Shown here piece by piece: positions 1 to 6,560 of a stretch of DNA of 13,050 nt. Under the pieces are notes generated by a model, which saw only the letters and a program-made list of their open reading frames with translations, had not been told where the DNA came from and ran no database searches. The stretch is from JAZGDL01 sp036477795 (GTDB lineage Bacteria; Planctomycetota; Phycisphaerae; UBA1845): assembly GCA_036477795.1 (NCBI GenBank), contig JAZGDL010000302.1, positions 1 through 13,050 of the forward strand, written 5' to 3'. The stretch's first letter is position 1. Each line of letters starts with the position of its first letter. Made by a program: the position numbers and the translations under genes.

Positions 1-20
1 TCTCACGTAGATGGCATTTT

Positions 21-95
21 ATCCGAGGCCCGACCGTAAGGGAGGGCAGATGTTTCGGACTGCGAAAACCGCTCCCTTACGGTCGCGGCTCGGAT
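21..95. repeat. Long inverted repeat upstream of tilS
   Basis: Two 24-base arms (21-44 and 72-95) are reverse complements at 22 of 24 positions around a 27-base loop. Both contain GACCGTAAGGGAG. The arms could form a stable cruciform or RNA hairpin. The structure belongs to the GC-rich intergenic repeats seen elsewhere in this window and may terminate a gene lying to the left of the window. Confidence 0.7.
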
Positions 96-130
96 CATCA
101 AAAGCGTCGCCAATTCTGAGACACTACGCT

Positions 131-152
131 AGTAGGGTCCGCCATGCGGACC
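131..152. repeat. GGTCCGC/GCGGACC hairpin repeat
   Basis: A perfect 7-bp stem (136-142 with 146-152) with a 3-base loop lies just before tilS. A close relative with the same GTCCGC-N3-GCGGAC core occurs at 11761-11775, so this looks like a dispersed hairpin family. It could sit in the 5' leader of tilS. Confidence 0.55.
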
Positions 153-180
153 ACGAACGCTCGGCACCATGGAGAAACGT

Positions 181-1668
181 ATGGGACAAGGTGCGTTCAT
201 CAGGACGCTCGCCGATGATATCGTCGAGGCGAGCCTCCTCGGTCGAGATGACGCGGTCGTTGTCGGCGTCTCGGGGGGGGCCGACTCGATGGCGTTGCTC
301 CACGCCCTGTACGCCCTCAATGAGGAGGCTGACTTCAACCTCAGCATCTACGTCGCCCACCTGAATCATCAGTTGCGCGGTGAGGAGGCGGAAAAGGACG
401 CTGCCTTCGTGCAGGCCGCCGCCGACAGCCTGCAGGTGCCGTCTATCATGGAATGCCGTGACATTGCCACGCTGGCCAGCCAGAAGGGCAAGAGCATCGA
501 AGAGTTCGGCCGCCAGCAGCGCTATCAGTTCTTCGAGCGGGTGTGCACGCAAACCGGGGCCAAGACCGTGGCGGTGGCCCACCACGCCGACGACGACGCT
601 GAGACCATCTTGCACCGCGTTCTCCGCGGAACGGGCATTCGAGGGCTGGCCGGCATCCCGGTCCGCCGTCGCATCAGCCCCTTCAGCGACGTCGAGATCG
701 TCCGGCCGTTTCTGCGCTACACCAAGCGGAGGATCCTGGAGTTTCTGGCGGACCGCGGTATCCCCTCTCGTGAAGACCGCAGCAACGCTTCTGTCGAGCC
801 TATGCGCAACCGCATCCGCAACGTGGTGCTTCCCCAGATCGAAAAGCACATCAACCCTCAGGTGCGAGACGCCCTGCTCAGGCTCGGCGAACAGGCTAAG
901 TGGGTCGATCAATACCTCGGCGAAACCGCCCAACGCACTTTTGAAACCCTTATCATCAGCCGCAACGACCAGCAGCTCATCCTCAATGCCGCGTCGCTCG
1001 CCAGAAAAAACCGCATCATCCAGACTGAGCTGATCCGCCGGTCGATCGCCTCGTTCGAAACCGGTCAGCAGGATATCGGGTTCAGCAATCTCAAGGCGGT
1101 GCTCGATCTGGTGGCTGATCCCGGCAGCGGCAAGCAGGTGCAACTGCCCGGGGGCATGTCGGTCACCAAGCTGTACGACCGGCTGGTCTTTTCGCTTCCC
1201 ACCGATGAGCCCCGTGAATCGATCACCTCGGAAATCGCCGTGCACGTGCCCGGCACCACCCACCTGCCGGTCCGGCGCATTGTGATCGAGTGCCGGATCG
1301 GTGACATCAGCCAGCCCGAAATCGCGCAGTGGCGCAAGCAGCAGCACGAAAACGAGGAGTGGGTGGACTTCGAGCTTGTCCGTCTGCCGCTCATCGTCAG
1401 GTCGCGACGAAGTGGAGACCGCTTCTGGCCGCTGGGAGCGCCCGGCTCGAAGAAGCTGTCCGAATTTCTGATCGATGCCAAGGTTGACCCAATCGAGCGC
1501 GAGCGGGTCCCGGTTCTGTGTGATCAATTGGGGCCCATTTGGATCGTCGGGCATCGGCTCGACGAGCGCGTGAAGCTAACCCTCCAAACGCGCAAAGCTC
1601 TGCGCATGCGGGCCCACAGAATCGAAGGTGAAGGCCAAGCCGGACGGAACTATGTATGCATACTTTGA
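181..1668 (+). CDS. tilS: tRNA(Ile)-lysidine synthase TilS
   Basis: TilS attaches lysine to cytidine-34 of the CAU-anticodon tRNA-Ile using ATP. This changes its reading to AUA and its identity from Met to Ile; the enzyme is cytosolic and essential. Visible features: the N-type ATP pyrophosphatase P-loop SGGADS near residues 31-36; then AHHADDDAET and the LRGTGIRGLAGI segment; the family signature RPFLRYTKRRIL followed by REDRSN and RNRIRN; and a C-terminal TilS_C domain (SGDRFWPLGAPGSKKLSEFL, then IVGHRLDERVKL). The length of about 495 residues is normal for a full-length form. I chose ATG 181 because GGAGA at 171-175 is well spaced before it. ATG 169 is an in-frame alternative that would add four residues but lacks a ribosome site. 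It appears to be a single-gene unit, followed by hairpins. Confidence 0.96.
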   Translation: MGQGAFIRTLADDIVEASLLGRDDAVVVGVSGGADSMALLHALYALNEEADFNLSIYVAHLNHQLRGEEAEKDAAFVQAAADSLQVPSIMECRDIATLASQKGKSIEEFGRQQRYQFFERVCTQTGAKTVAVAHHADDDAETILHRVLRGTGIRGLAGIPVRRRISPFSDVEIVRPFLRYTKRRILEFLADRGIPSREDRSNASVEPMRNRIRNVVLPQIEKHINPQVRDALLRLGEQAKWVDQYLGETAQRTFETLIISRNDQQLILNAASLARKNRIIQTELIRRSIASFETGQQDIGFSNLKAVLDLVADPGSGKQVQLPGGMSVTKLYDRLVFSLPTDEPRESITSEIAVHVPGTTHLPVRRIVIECRIGDISQPEIAQWRKQQHENEEWVDFELVRLPLIVRSRRSGDRFWPLGAPGSKKLSEFLIDAKVDPIERERVPVLCDQLGPIWIVGHRLDERVKLTLQTRKALRMRAHRIEGEGQAGRNYVCIL

Positions 1669-2017
1669 CAACAGCGCTGGTGCGAGAATCCTTTCTCGCA
1701 CCCGACCGCGTAAGGGTCGGGTAAGCCCACGTCTTCAGATGTGGGGTAGACGATTCAACGGGGGGGATGATGTCCCCCATCTCTGAAGAGAGTACGTGTT
1801 CAGCGTTCCCCGAGGAGCAATCCTCAGCCCCGTTAGGGGCGAAAGCCGGTAGCCAGGGGCGTCAGCCCTTGGTCTTGGTTCATCGCAAGGCATGCAGCCC
1901 TGTAAGGGCGGCAGTCTTTCGCCCCCTGTCGGGGGCTCCCATCGGTTTGTTCGGGCATTCTCCCCAGGGGCTGACGCCCCTGGCTGTTCACTGGCGCCCT
2001 TTTAGGGCTGTTTCGCT
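1669..2017. repeat. Array of GC-rich hairpin repeats
   Basis: This gene-less stretch is almost wholly short palindromes. They are 1726-1745 (8 bp with one G-T), 1762-1778, 1812-1825 (GAGGA/TCCTC), 1827-1840 (GCCCC-GTTA-GGGGC), 1897-1909 (GCCCT/AGGGC), 1921-1936 (GCCCCC/GGGGGC), 1964-1983 (CCAGGGGC-TGAC-GCCCCTGG) and 1996-2008 (GCCCT/AGGGC). A composite unit of about 47 bases, one GCCC hairpin plus one CCAGGGGC hairpin, occurs at 1826-1872. It occurs again inverted at 1964-2010; the 21-base ends 1852-1872 and 1964-1984 match at 20 of 21 positions. I know this kind of dispersed repeat from planctomycete-like genomes. No protein-coding gene is supported here. Confidence 0.75.
1679..1721 (+). terminator. 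Tandem hairpins after tilS, possible terminator
   Basis: Ten bases after the tilS stop there is a perfect 10-bp stem (1679-1688 with 1693-1702, loop TCCT). A second perfect 7-bp stem follows (1701-1707 with 1715-1721), overlapping it by two bases. The two are therefore partly exclusive. There is no T tract, so a classical intrinsic terminator is not certain. They could instead be the first units of the repeat array that follows. Confidence 0.45.
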
Positions 2018-2047
2018 GTGCCCCACACCATAAACACGAACGAGAAG

Positions 2048-3322
2048 ATGGGCCACCCCGCCACCGTTCTGGAGAATCAACAACACTCGCCGCTCAACGG
2101 CCGGCTGCTCCTGCTGGTTTTTCTTGTCGCATTCGTTGCCCGCGGCGGTTGGGGCACGTTTCGGATGCTCCGCGGCGGTGATCAGTACGCTCTGGAATTC
2201 CCCGACGAACGCGACTACTGGTCGTTGGCTGAGTCGGTGGCCCGCGGCGACGGGCTTATCGGCGAGCACGGGTTCCGCGCCTTGCGCATGCCGCTTTACC
2301 CCAGCCTACTTTCGCTCTTCGCCCATTCCGAGGCAGGCGTACTGACAACCCGAATCCTCCAATGGGCGATCGGGGCTGCCGCCGCCGTGCTCACCGCCAT
2401 GATCGGCGCTCGCATCGGAGGCCGTCCTATGGGCCTGGTGGCGGGGCTGTTGGTAGCCGCTGATCCGTTCCTGGTCTTTTTCGCTTCGTTGCTGCTCACC
2501 GAGACGTTATTCATCACCGCCCAAAACGCCCTGCTGCTGGTGAGTTGGCCGCTGCTCGATCGGCAAAGGCGTGCCCGGCTCAGCCGATGGCTTGCGGTGG
2601 GGGCAATGGCAGCGGTCTGCATCTACATCCGTGAATCCTCGATCGTGCTGTGCTTCCTTTTGACCGTCGTCTTGATCTGGCGGCGGGGCGCGGATCGCTC
2701 CGCGGTGTTGGGCGGCTTGGCTGTGCTGGTCATCGTTTTGACAGCGCTGGCGCCCTGGGCGTTGCGTAACCACCGTGTGACCGGCTCTTGGTGCTGGTTG
2801 ACCCATCGCGGCGGCATCTCGCTCTACGACGGTGTGGGCCCCCAGGCAACCGGGGCCGGCGACCTGGGAAGCATCAAGCAGATGGACGCGGTCCGCGGGC
2901 TCGATGAGGTGGCCTGGAACCGCTATTTTCTGGACGCATCGCTGCACGCCATCCGCGACGATCCTTTGAGGATTCTTCGCCTGGCCGCCGTGAAGATCGC
3001 CCGCACCTGGAATCCGGTGCCAAATGCTGACACTTATCAATCCGCGTTGATTCGCCTGGTCAGTGCAGCCTGGACTATTCCCGTATATCTCCTGGCGGGG
3101 GTGGGCGCGTTGCGCCTGTGGCCGCGGCAGCGGAATGCGGTGCTGGTCCTGCTTCTACCGGCACTGTGGATTCTGACCATGCACGCGCTGTTCGTAGGAA
3201 GCGTTCGATATCGGGTGGTGGCCATGCCCATGCTGGAAGTGCTTGCCGCCGCCGGGCTCACCCTGCTCAGTCGTCGAACAGAGCCCCCTGATCGGGGATC
3301 CGGGCTGCGGTCAGTTCCTTGA
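2048..3322 (+). CDS. GT-C fold integral membrane glycosyltransferase (PMT/ArnT-like)
   Basis: Probable polyprenyl-phosphate-sugar-dependent glycosyltransferase of the PMT_2/ArnT-like group, acting in the cytoplasmic membrane; donor and acceptor are unknown. The protein has about 424 residues. Its first membrane segment (LLLLVFLVAFVAR) is followed by an external loop with FPDERDYWSLA, an acidic DE pair typical of GT-C enzymes, and FRALRMPLYPSLLSL. Roughly nine further hydrophobic segments follow, including one ending in APWALRNH, a common GT-C signature. ATG 2048 is preferred. GTG 2018 in the same frame abuts the hairpin array and has no ribosome site, but it cannot be excluded. The last 56 bases overlap nrdR on the opposite strand. 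The gene stands alone, so context does not reveal its substrate. Confidence 0.85.
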   Translation: MGHPATVLENQQHSPLNGRLLLLVFLVAFVARGGWGTFRMLRGGDQYALEFPDERDYWSLAESVARGDGLIGEHGFRALRMPLYPSLLSLFAHSEAGVLTTRILQWAIGAAAAVLTAMIGARIGGRPMGLVAGLLVAADPFLVFFASLLLTETLFITAQNALLLVSWPLLDRQRRARLSRWLAVGAMAAVCIYIRESSIVLCFLLTVVLIWRRGADRSAVLGGLAVLVIVLTALAPWALRNHRVTGSWCWLTHRGGISLYDGVGPQATGAGDLGSIKQMDAVRGLDEVAWNRYFLDASLHAIRDDPLRILRLAAVKIARTWNPVPNADTYQSALIRLVSAAWTIPVYLLAGVGALRLWPRQRNAVLVLLLPALWILTMHALFVGSVRYRVVAMPMLEVLAAAGLTLLSRRTEPPDRGSGLRSVP

Positions 3323-3767
3323 CGCTTTGGATCTCCTCCACAAACTCAGCCACGTCGTGATAGCTGCGAAAGACGCTCATGAACCGGACGTAGGCCACCG
3401 CGTTCAGATCACGTAGACGCCGCACCACGCATTCCCCGATGGCATCGCTGCCCACCTCCCGATCGTGACGCTCAAATATATCCTCTTCCACCCGGTCCAC
3501 CATCTGCTCTATTTCGGCACCTTCGATGGGGAGCTTATAACAGGCGTGCCGCACACCATGGATGATCTTCTGGCGATCATAAGGAACCCGGTCGCTATTG
3601 CGCTTGATGACGGTGAGGCGAAGCTCGCCCTCCACACGCTCCTTAGTGGTAAATCGGCGTCCGCACACCAGGCACTGCCGACGACGCCGGATGACCGCGC
3701 CGCCGTCGGTGGTACGCGAATCGATCACCTTGTCCTTGAGGCTCTCTCTGCAACTGGGGCAACGCAT
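3267..3767 (-). CDS. nrdR: Transcriptional repressor NrdR
   Basis: NrdR is a zinc-ribbon/ATP-cone regulator that represses ribonucleotide reductase genes according to the ATP/dATP balance. Starting at MRCPSC, the zinc ribbon has Cys3, Cys6, Cys32 and Cys35 around DSR and IRRRRQC, then RFTT. The ATP-cone follows from about residue 53 (VIKRNSDRVPYDRQKI) and the protein ends near DQGALFDD. Its 166 residues are normal for the family. I chose ATG 3767 because NrdR proteins begin with MRCP and because GGAG lies six bases upstream on the minus strand (plus 3774-3777). An in-frame ATG at 3797 would add ten unusual residues. It is divergent from the tRNase Z gene and convergent, with overlap, with the glycosyltransferase gene. 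No RNR gene is visible here. Confidence 0.96.
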   Translation of the reverse strand: MRCPSCRESLKDKVIDSRTTDGGAVIRRRRQCLVCGRRFTTKERVEGELRLTVIKRNSDRVPYDRQKIIHGVRHACYKLPIEGAEIEQMVDRVEEDIFERHDREVGSDAIGECVVRRLRDLNAVAYVRFMSVFRSYHDVAEFVEEIQSVKELTAARIPDQGALFDD

Positions 3768-3894
3768 GGCGCACTCCGCTCCGTCGAATTGATCCACTCC
3801 AGCCTATTGTAACCGACCGGGGCGAATGTTGAACCGCACGGATTCGGCGATTCAATCCCTGGACGGCCCGGCCCACCGCTTTAAGGTATGAGCC

Positions 3895-4791
3895 ATGCCG
3901 ACCTGGATGAACAAGCGAGAAGTAGGTCAGCACACCCTGGTGGGCTACAGCCTGGCGGGTGAGGAGACCGTAGTGGCCCTGCCCGGGCTGAACGTCTGTT
4001 TCGACGCCGGCAGGGCCCCGCGGGAGATCATCCCCATTGACAACCTCTGCATTTCACACGGGCACATGGACCACGCAGCGGGAATAGCCTACTACCTCTC
4101 GCAACGTGGGTTCATCGGTATCGGTGCCGGTCGGATCATCATCCACCGCGACCAGGCCGCCAACATTCAACAACTGATGGCCGTCTGGGCGGAAATCGAA
4201 GGGCACCCCGCACCCGGAAAAATCGAAGGCGTGCTTCCGGGTGAAGACGTGAAGATCCGGCGTGATCTGCTGGTTCGCCCGTTCGCCGTGGAGCATGGGG
4301 CCAGCGCATTGGGATTCTCCGTCGTTGAAACACGGCACAAGCTCAAGCCCGAGTTCGCCGAGAAGACCGGCCCCCAGTTGGTCGCTCTCAAGAAGCAAGG
4401 CGTCGAGATTCAAAACTGGGTCGAGGTTCCGCTGGTGGCCTACTGCGGCGACACCGCGGTAGGTGATTTTCTGGATCTTCCCCACGTCCGCGATGCAGAC
4501 CTGCTGCTGATCGAGTGCACCTTCTACGATCGTGAGCACCTTAACCGGGCCCGCGTAGGCAAGCACATCCATGTCAGCGACCTGCGCAAGATCGTCGAAC
4601 GGGTCCGCAGCCGGCACATAGTCCTTACCCACGTCACCCGCAGAAGCGATATCCGCCAGGCCAGAAGAATCGCCCAGGACGCCGTCCACGCCTCAGACCT
4701 GGATCGCATCTCGTTCTTGATGGACCGCCCTCCGCGCCAGCCGCAACAACAGTCGCGCGCCGCGCAACAGGATCGTTCAGAAGTGAGTTGA
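3895..4791 (+). CDS. rnz: Short-form tRNase Z (metallo-beta-lactamase fold)
   Basis: Probable zinc endonuclease that removes 3' trailers from tRNA precursors. At 298 residues it is the short form. Zinc-binding motif II reads SHGHMDH (residues 54-60). Further ligands are likely His134 (VEHG), Asp186 (CGDT) and His246 (LTHVTRR); HIHVSD at 224-229 matches the family's HST-type motif. The segment after motif II (AAGIAYYLSQRGFIG) and the run ETRHKLKPEF resemble the plant TRZ1/TRZ2 lineage more than E. coli ElaC, as far as I recall those sequences. AAGGT at 3884-3888 supports the start. The last 25 residues are Gln/Arg/Ser-rich and probably disordered. Another MBL hydrolase function remains possible. 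Confidence 0.8.
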   Translation: MPTWMNKREVGQHTLVGYSLAGEETVVALPGLNVCFDAGRAPREIIPIDNLCISHGHMDHAAGIAYYLSQRGFIGIGAGRIIIHRDQAANIQQLMAVWAEIEGHPAPGKIEGVLPGEDVKIRRDLLVRPFAVEHGASALGFSVVETRHKLKPEFAEKTGPQLVALKKQGVEIQNWVEVPLVAYCGDTAVGDFLDLPHVRDADLLLIECTFYDREHLNRARVGKHIHVSDLRKIVERVRSRHIVLTHVTRRSDIRQARRIAQDAVHASDLDRISFLMDRPPRQPQQQSRAAQQDRSEVS

Positions 4792-4799
4792 ACGATTGT

Positions 4800-4863
4800 C
4801 GGAAAAGGTGTCAGGATGAATTTGTGGGCACGGACAAATCATCCTCACACCTTCTCTTTTCCG
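4800..4863. terminator. Inverted repeat between convergent genes, probable bidirectional terminator
   Basis: The left arm (4800-4825) and right arm (4834-4863) pair imperfectly around an 8-base loop. They share CGGAAAA, GGTGT, AGGATG and ATTTGT blocks, with three extra bases in the right arm. Read from either gene the stem ends in a pyrimidine/T-rich run (TTCTCTTTTCC on plus, CCTTTTCC on minus), which suits bidirectional termination for rnz and hsp20. It also resembles REP-type mobile palindromes containing GGTGTCAGG. Confidence 0.55.
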
Positions 4864-4869
4864 ACCGCG

Positions 4870-5313
4870 TTACGACGGTTTAACCTCGATCCGTCGCGGC
4901 TTGACTTCCTCGGTCTTGGCCAGCGTCACCGTCAGAACGCCGTCCTTGAGCTCGGCCGCGACGCTGTCCTCTTTGACGCCGTCCGGCAATCGGAACGTTC
5001 GGCTGAACCGTCCCATTCGACGCTCCGTCACGTGGAAGTTCTCGCCCTCGCGAGACTCCTCGGACTTGCGCTGGCCGCTGATGGTCAGGATGCCGTCCTC
5101 GCTGGTCACTTCGATGTCCTCCCGAGCGAACCCCGGTACATCGGCATCGATGTAGAAGTTGTCCTGGTCCTCGCGCACGTCTACGTGCAAGCCGGCTGAA
5201 GGCCGACCGCTGAACAACGCGTCAGCGAAGCGATCCAACTCGCAGAACGGATCGAATCCCCATCGGGCCGCCAAGGGCGAACCCAAACGTGTTTTGAAAA
5301 GCACAGGTAACAT
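4870..5313 (-). CDS. hsp20: Small heat-shock protein, Hsp20/alpha-crystallin family
   Basis: ATP-independent holdase chaperone that binds unfolding proteins as large oligomers. The 147 residues comprise a short N-terminal arm with FDPFCELDRFADALF; an alpha-crystallin domain from about residue 42 (VDVREDQDNFYIDADVPGF) to 135, with the diagnostic ELKDGVLTVTLAK near its end; and a short tail carrying RIEV, an I-x-I/V oligomerisation motif. A perfect AGGAGGT ribosome site lies five bases before the start (plus 5319-5325), the strongest in this window, implying high expression. A full -24/-12 sigma-54 promoter lies upstream. No CIRCE element (TTAGCACTC-N9-GAGTGCTAA) is seen. The gene is alone and convergent with rnz. 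Confidence 0.95.
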   Translation of the reverse strand: MLPVLFKTRLGSPLAARWGFDPFCELDRFADALFSGRPSAGLHVDVREDQDNFYIDADVPGFAREDIEVTSEDGILTISGQRKSEESREGENFHVTERRMGRFSRTFRLPDGVKEDSVAAELKDGVLTVTLAKTEEVKPRRIEVKPS

Positions 5314-5378
5314 GATATACCTCCTATTCGTTCAGAAACTTTCCCGTTATCCCAGTTCCGATGTCCACCAATGGATAC

Positions 5379-5395
5379 AGCAACCTGCGTGCCAG
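5379..5395 (-). promoter_or_regulatory. Sigma-54 (RpoN) -24/-12 promoter for hsp20
   Basis: The minus strand reads CTGGCACGcaggTTGCT, matching the RpoN consensus YTGGCACGrNNNTTGCW at every fixed base except the weak purine. The GG and GC dinucleotides are separated by exactly ten bases. The predicted transcript start is near 5368, leaving a leader of about 55 bases before the hsp20 start and its AGGAGGT site. A sigma-54 promoter needs an AAA+ activator. A candidate upstream site is described separately. Confidence 0.75.
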
Positions 5396-5438
5396 CGGCT
5401 CGAATGTTCATAACCTGTTTATTGACAGTAACTTATTG

Positions 5439-5456
5439 CCACGTGAGGCCACGTGG
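5439..5456. promoter_or_regulatory. Repeated CCACGTG motif, possible activator site
   Basis: CCACGTGAGGCCACGTGG holds two direct copies of CCACGTG and is also nearly palindromic. Its centre lies about 80 bases upstream of the predicted sigma-54 start of hsp20, inside the range where enhancer-binding proteins bind. It also lies about 140 bases before miaA, so it could serve either gene. Function is inferred from position only. Confidence 0.4.
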
Positions 5457-5527
5457 TTCACCGCGGGAAGCTGCCAAATTGGCGCTACGGGCGGCGGCAA
5501 GTCGACGTAACGCCTTGCGGGATAATG

Positions 5528-5536
5528 TGTTACAAT
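5528..5536 (+). promoter_or_regulatory. Possible extended -10 promoter for miaA
   Basis: TGTTACAAT fits an extended -10 element (TG-N-TATAAT) about 50 bases before the miaA start. No good -35 hexamer is found 16-18 bases upstream. The perfect TTGACA at 5422-5427 has no matching -10, so this call is weak. Confidence 0.3.
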
Positions 5537-5588
5537 CTGCCATGTCAATTGGGCGGGCACTCAGACCCTACGATGGGCGTACGGCGCC

Positions 5589-6560
5589 ATGTCACTACGG
5601 GGGATAGGCTTTGTGACCACCGAGCCGCTGGAAATCCTCTTCCTTATGGGCTGCACCGGTTGCGGCAAGGGAGCGGTTGCCCGCGAATTCGCCCGCCGCG
5701 TCGATGCCGAAATCCTGAGTGTCGACTCCATGAAGGTCTACCGCCGGATGGACATCGGCACCGCCAAGCCGGACCCCGAGATACGCAGGGAAATACCCCA
5801 TCATCTGATCGACGTGGTCGAGCCCCATGAAGATTTCTCGGTGGCCGCTTTTGTTCCGCTAGCCGAGTCCGCAGCCGCCCAAATCGCCGGTCGCGGCAGG
5901 ACCATTCTGGCCGTCGGCGGAACGGCGCTGTACATCAAAGCCCTGAGCGAAGGTCTTTTTGAAGGCCCGTCCGCTGACCCGGAGATCCGCGCCCGGCTCA
6001 CTGACCGTGCCGAAACTGATGGTCTGGAAACGTTGTATAACGAACTGGCCGCGGTCGACCCGGCGGCTGCCCGGCGCATCCATCGCAACGACGCCCGCCG
6101 CATCGTGCGGGCTTTGGAGGTCTACGAGGTCACCAAGCAGCCGATATCGACGCTGCAAACACAGTGGGATCAACACTCCACCAGACATCGCTGCACCTTC
6201 ATCGGTCTGCGCCGGGAGATCGACGATCAGAACCATCGCACCAACATGCGGGTGAAGAGACTGATCGCTCGCGGCTGGGTGGATGAGGTCAGGGCCCTGT
6301 TGTTTGAGCCGAGACCGCTCAGTAGAACTGCCCGGCAGGCTCTGGGCTACCGGGAGCTCATCGAACACGTTCACGGCCGAGTCACGCTTGAAGACGCCGT
6401 CGAGAAGATCAAGATATCCACTCGGCAGTTCGGCAAAGCGCAGCGCACCTGGTTCAAACGCTTTAGTAACGTACAGTGGTTCGATCTATCGCCGCAAGAC
6501 ACCGCTGACCAGGTGGCTGAACACATGGTCAAGAATTGGCAGGAACCATGCTGCAAGTAA
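5589..6560 (+). CDS. miaA: tRNA dimethylallyltransferase MiaA
   Basis: MiaA transfers a dimethylallyl group from DMAPP to N6 of adenosine-37 in tRNAs reading codons that begin with U. Family landmarks in order: a P-loop at residues 21-28; SVDSMKVYRRMDIGTAKP; PHHLIDVVEP; VGGTALYIKAL; RRIVRALEVYEVTKQPIS; ARQALGYREL; and TRQFGKAQRTWFKR. The 323 residues are a normal length. Several conserved positions differ from the usual: the P-loop is GCTGCGKG rather than GPTASGKT/S, VGGTGLY is VGGTALY, and TRqyAKRQ is TRQFGKAQ. Fold and context still make a working MiaA likely. GTG 5613 is an alternative start just before the first conserved strand. It overlaps the ABC ATPase by 13 bases, so the two are probably co-transcribed. 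Confidence 0.93.
   Translation: MSLRGIGFVTTEPLEILFLMGCTGCGKGAVAREFARRVDAEILSVDSMKVYRRMDIGTAKPDPEIRREIPHHLIDVVEPHEDFSVAAFVPLAESAAAQIAGRGRTILAVGGTALYIKALSEGLFEGPSADPEIRARLTDRAETDGLETLYNELAAVDPAAARRIHRNDARRIVRALEVYEVTKQPISTLQTQWDQHSTRHRCTFIGLRREIDDQNHRTNMRVKRLIARGWVDEVRALLFEPRPLSRTARQALGYRELIEHVHGRVTLEDAVEKIKISTRQFGKAQRTWFKRFSNVQWFDLSPQDTADQVAEHMVKNWQEPCCK

Noticed and set aside
124..1554. 476-codon open frame on the minus strand
   Set aside because: It is the exact antisense of tilS, which has full family signatures; the minus protein shows no recognisable domain.
5422..5427. Perfect TTGACA as a miaA promoter -35
   Set aside because: No -10-like hexamer lies 16-18 bases downstream; the position holds GAGGCC-like sequence.
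5314..5440. CIRCE or ROSE-type heat-shock element before hsp20
   Set aside because: No TTAGCACTC-N9-GAGTGCTAA repeat was found, and the 55-base leader shows no clear thermosensor hairpin over AGGAGGT.
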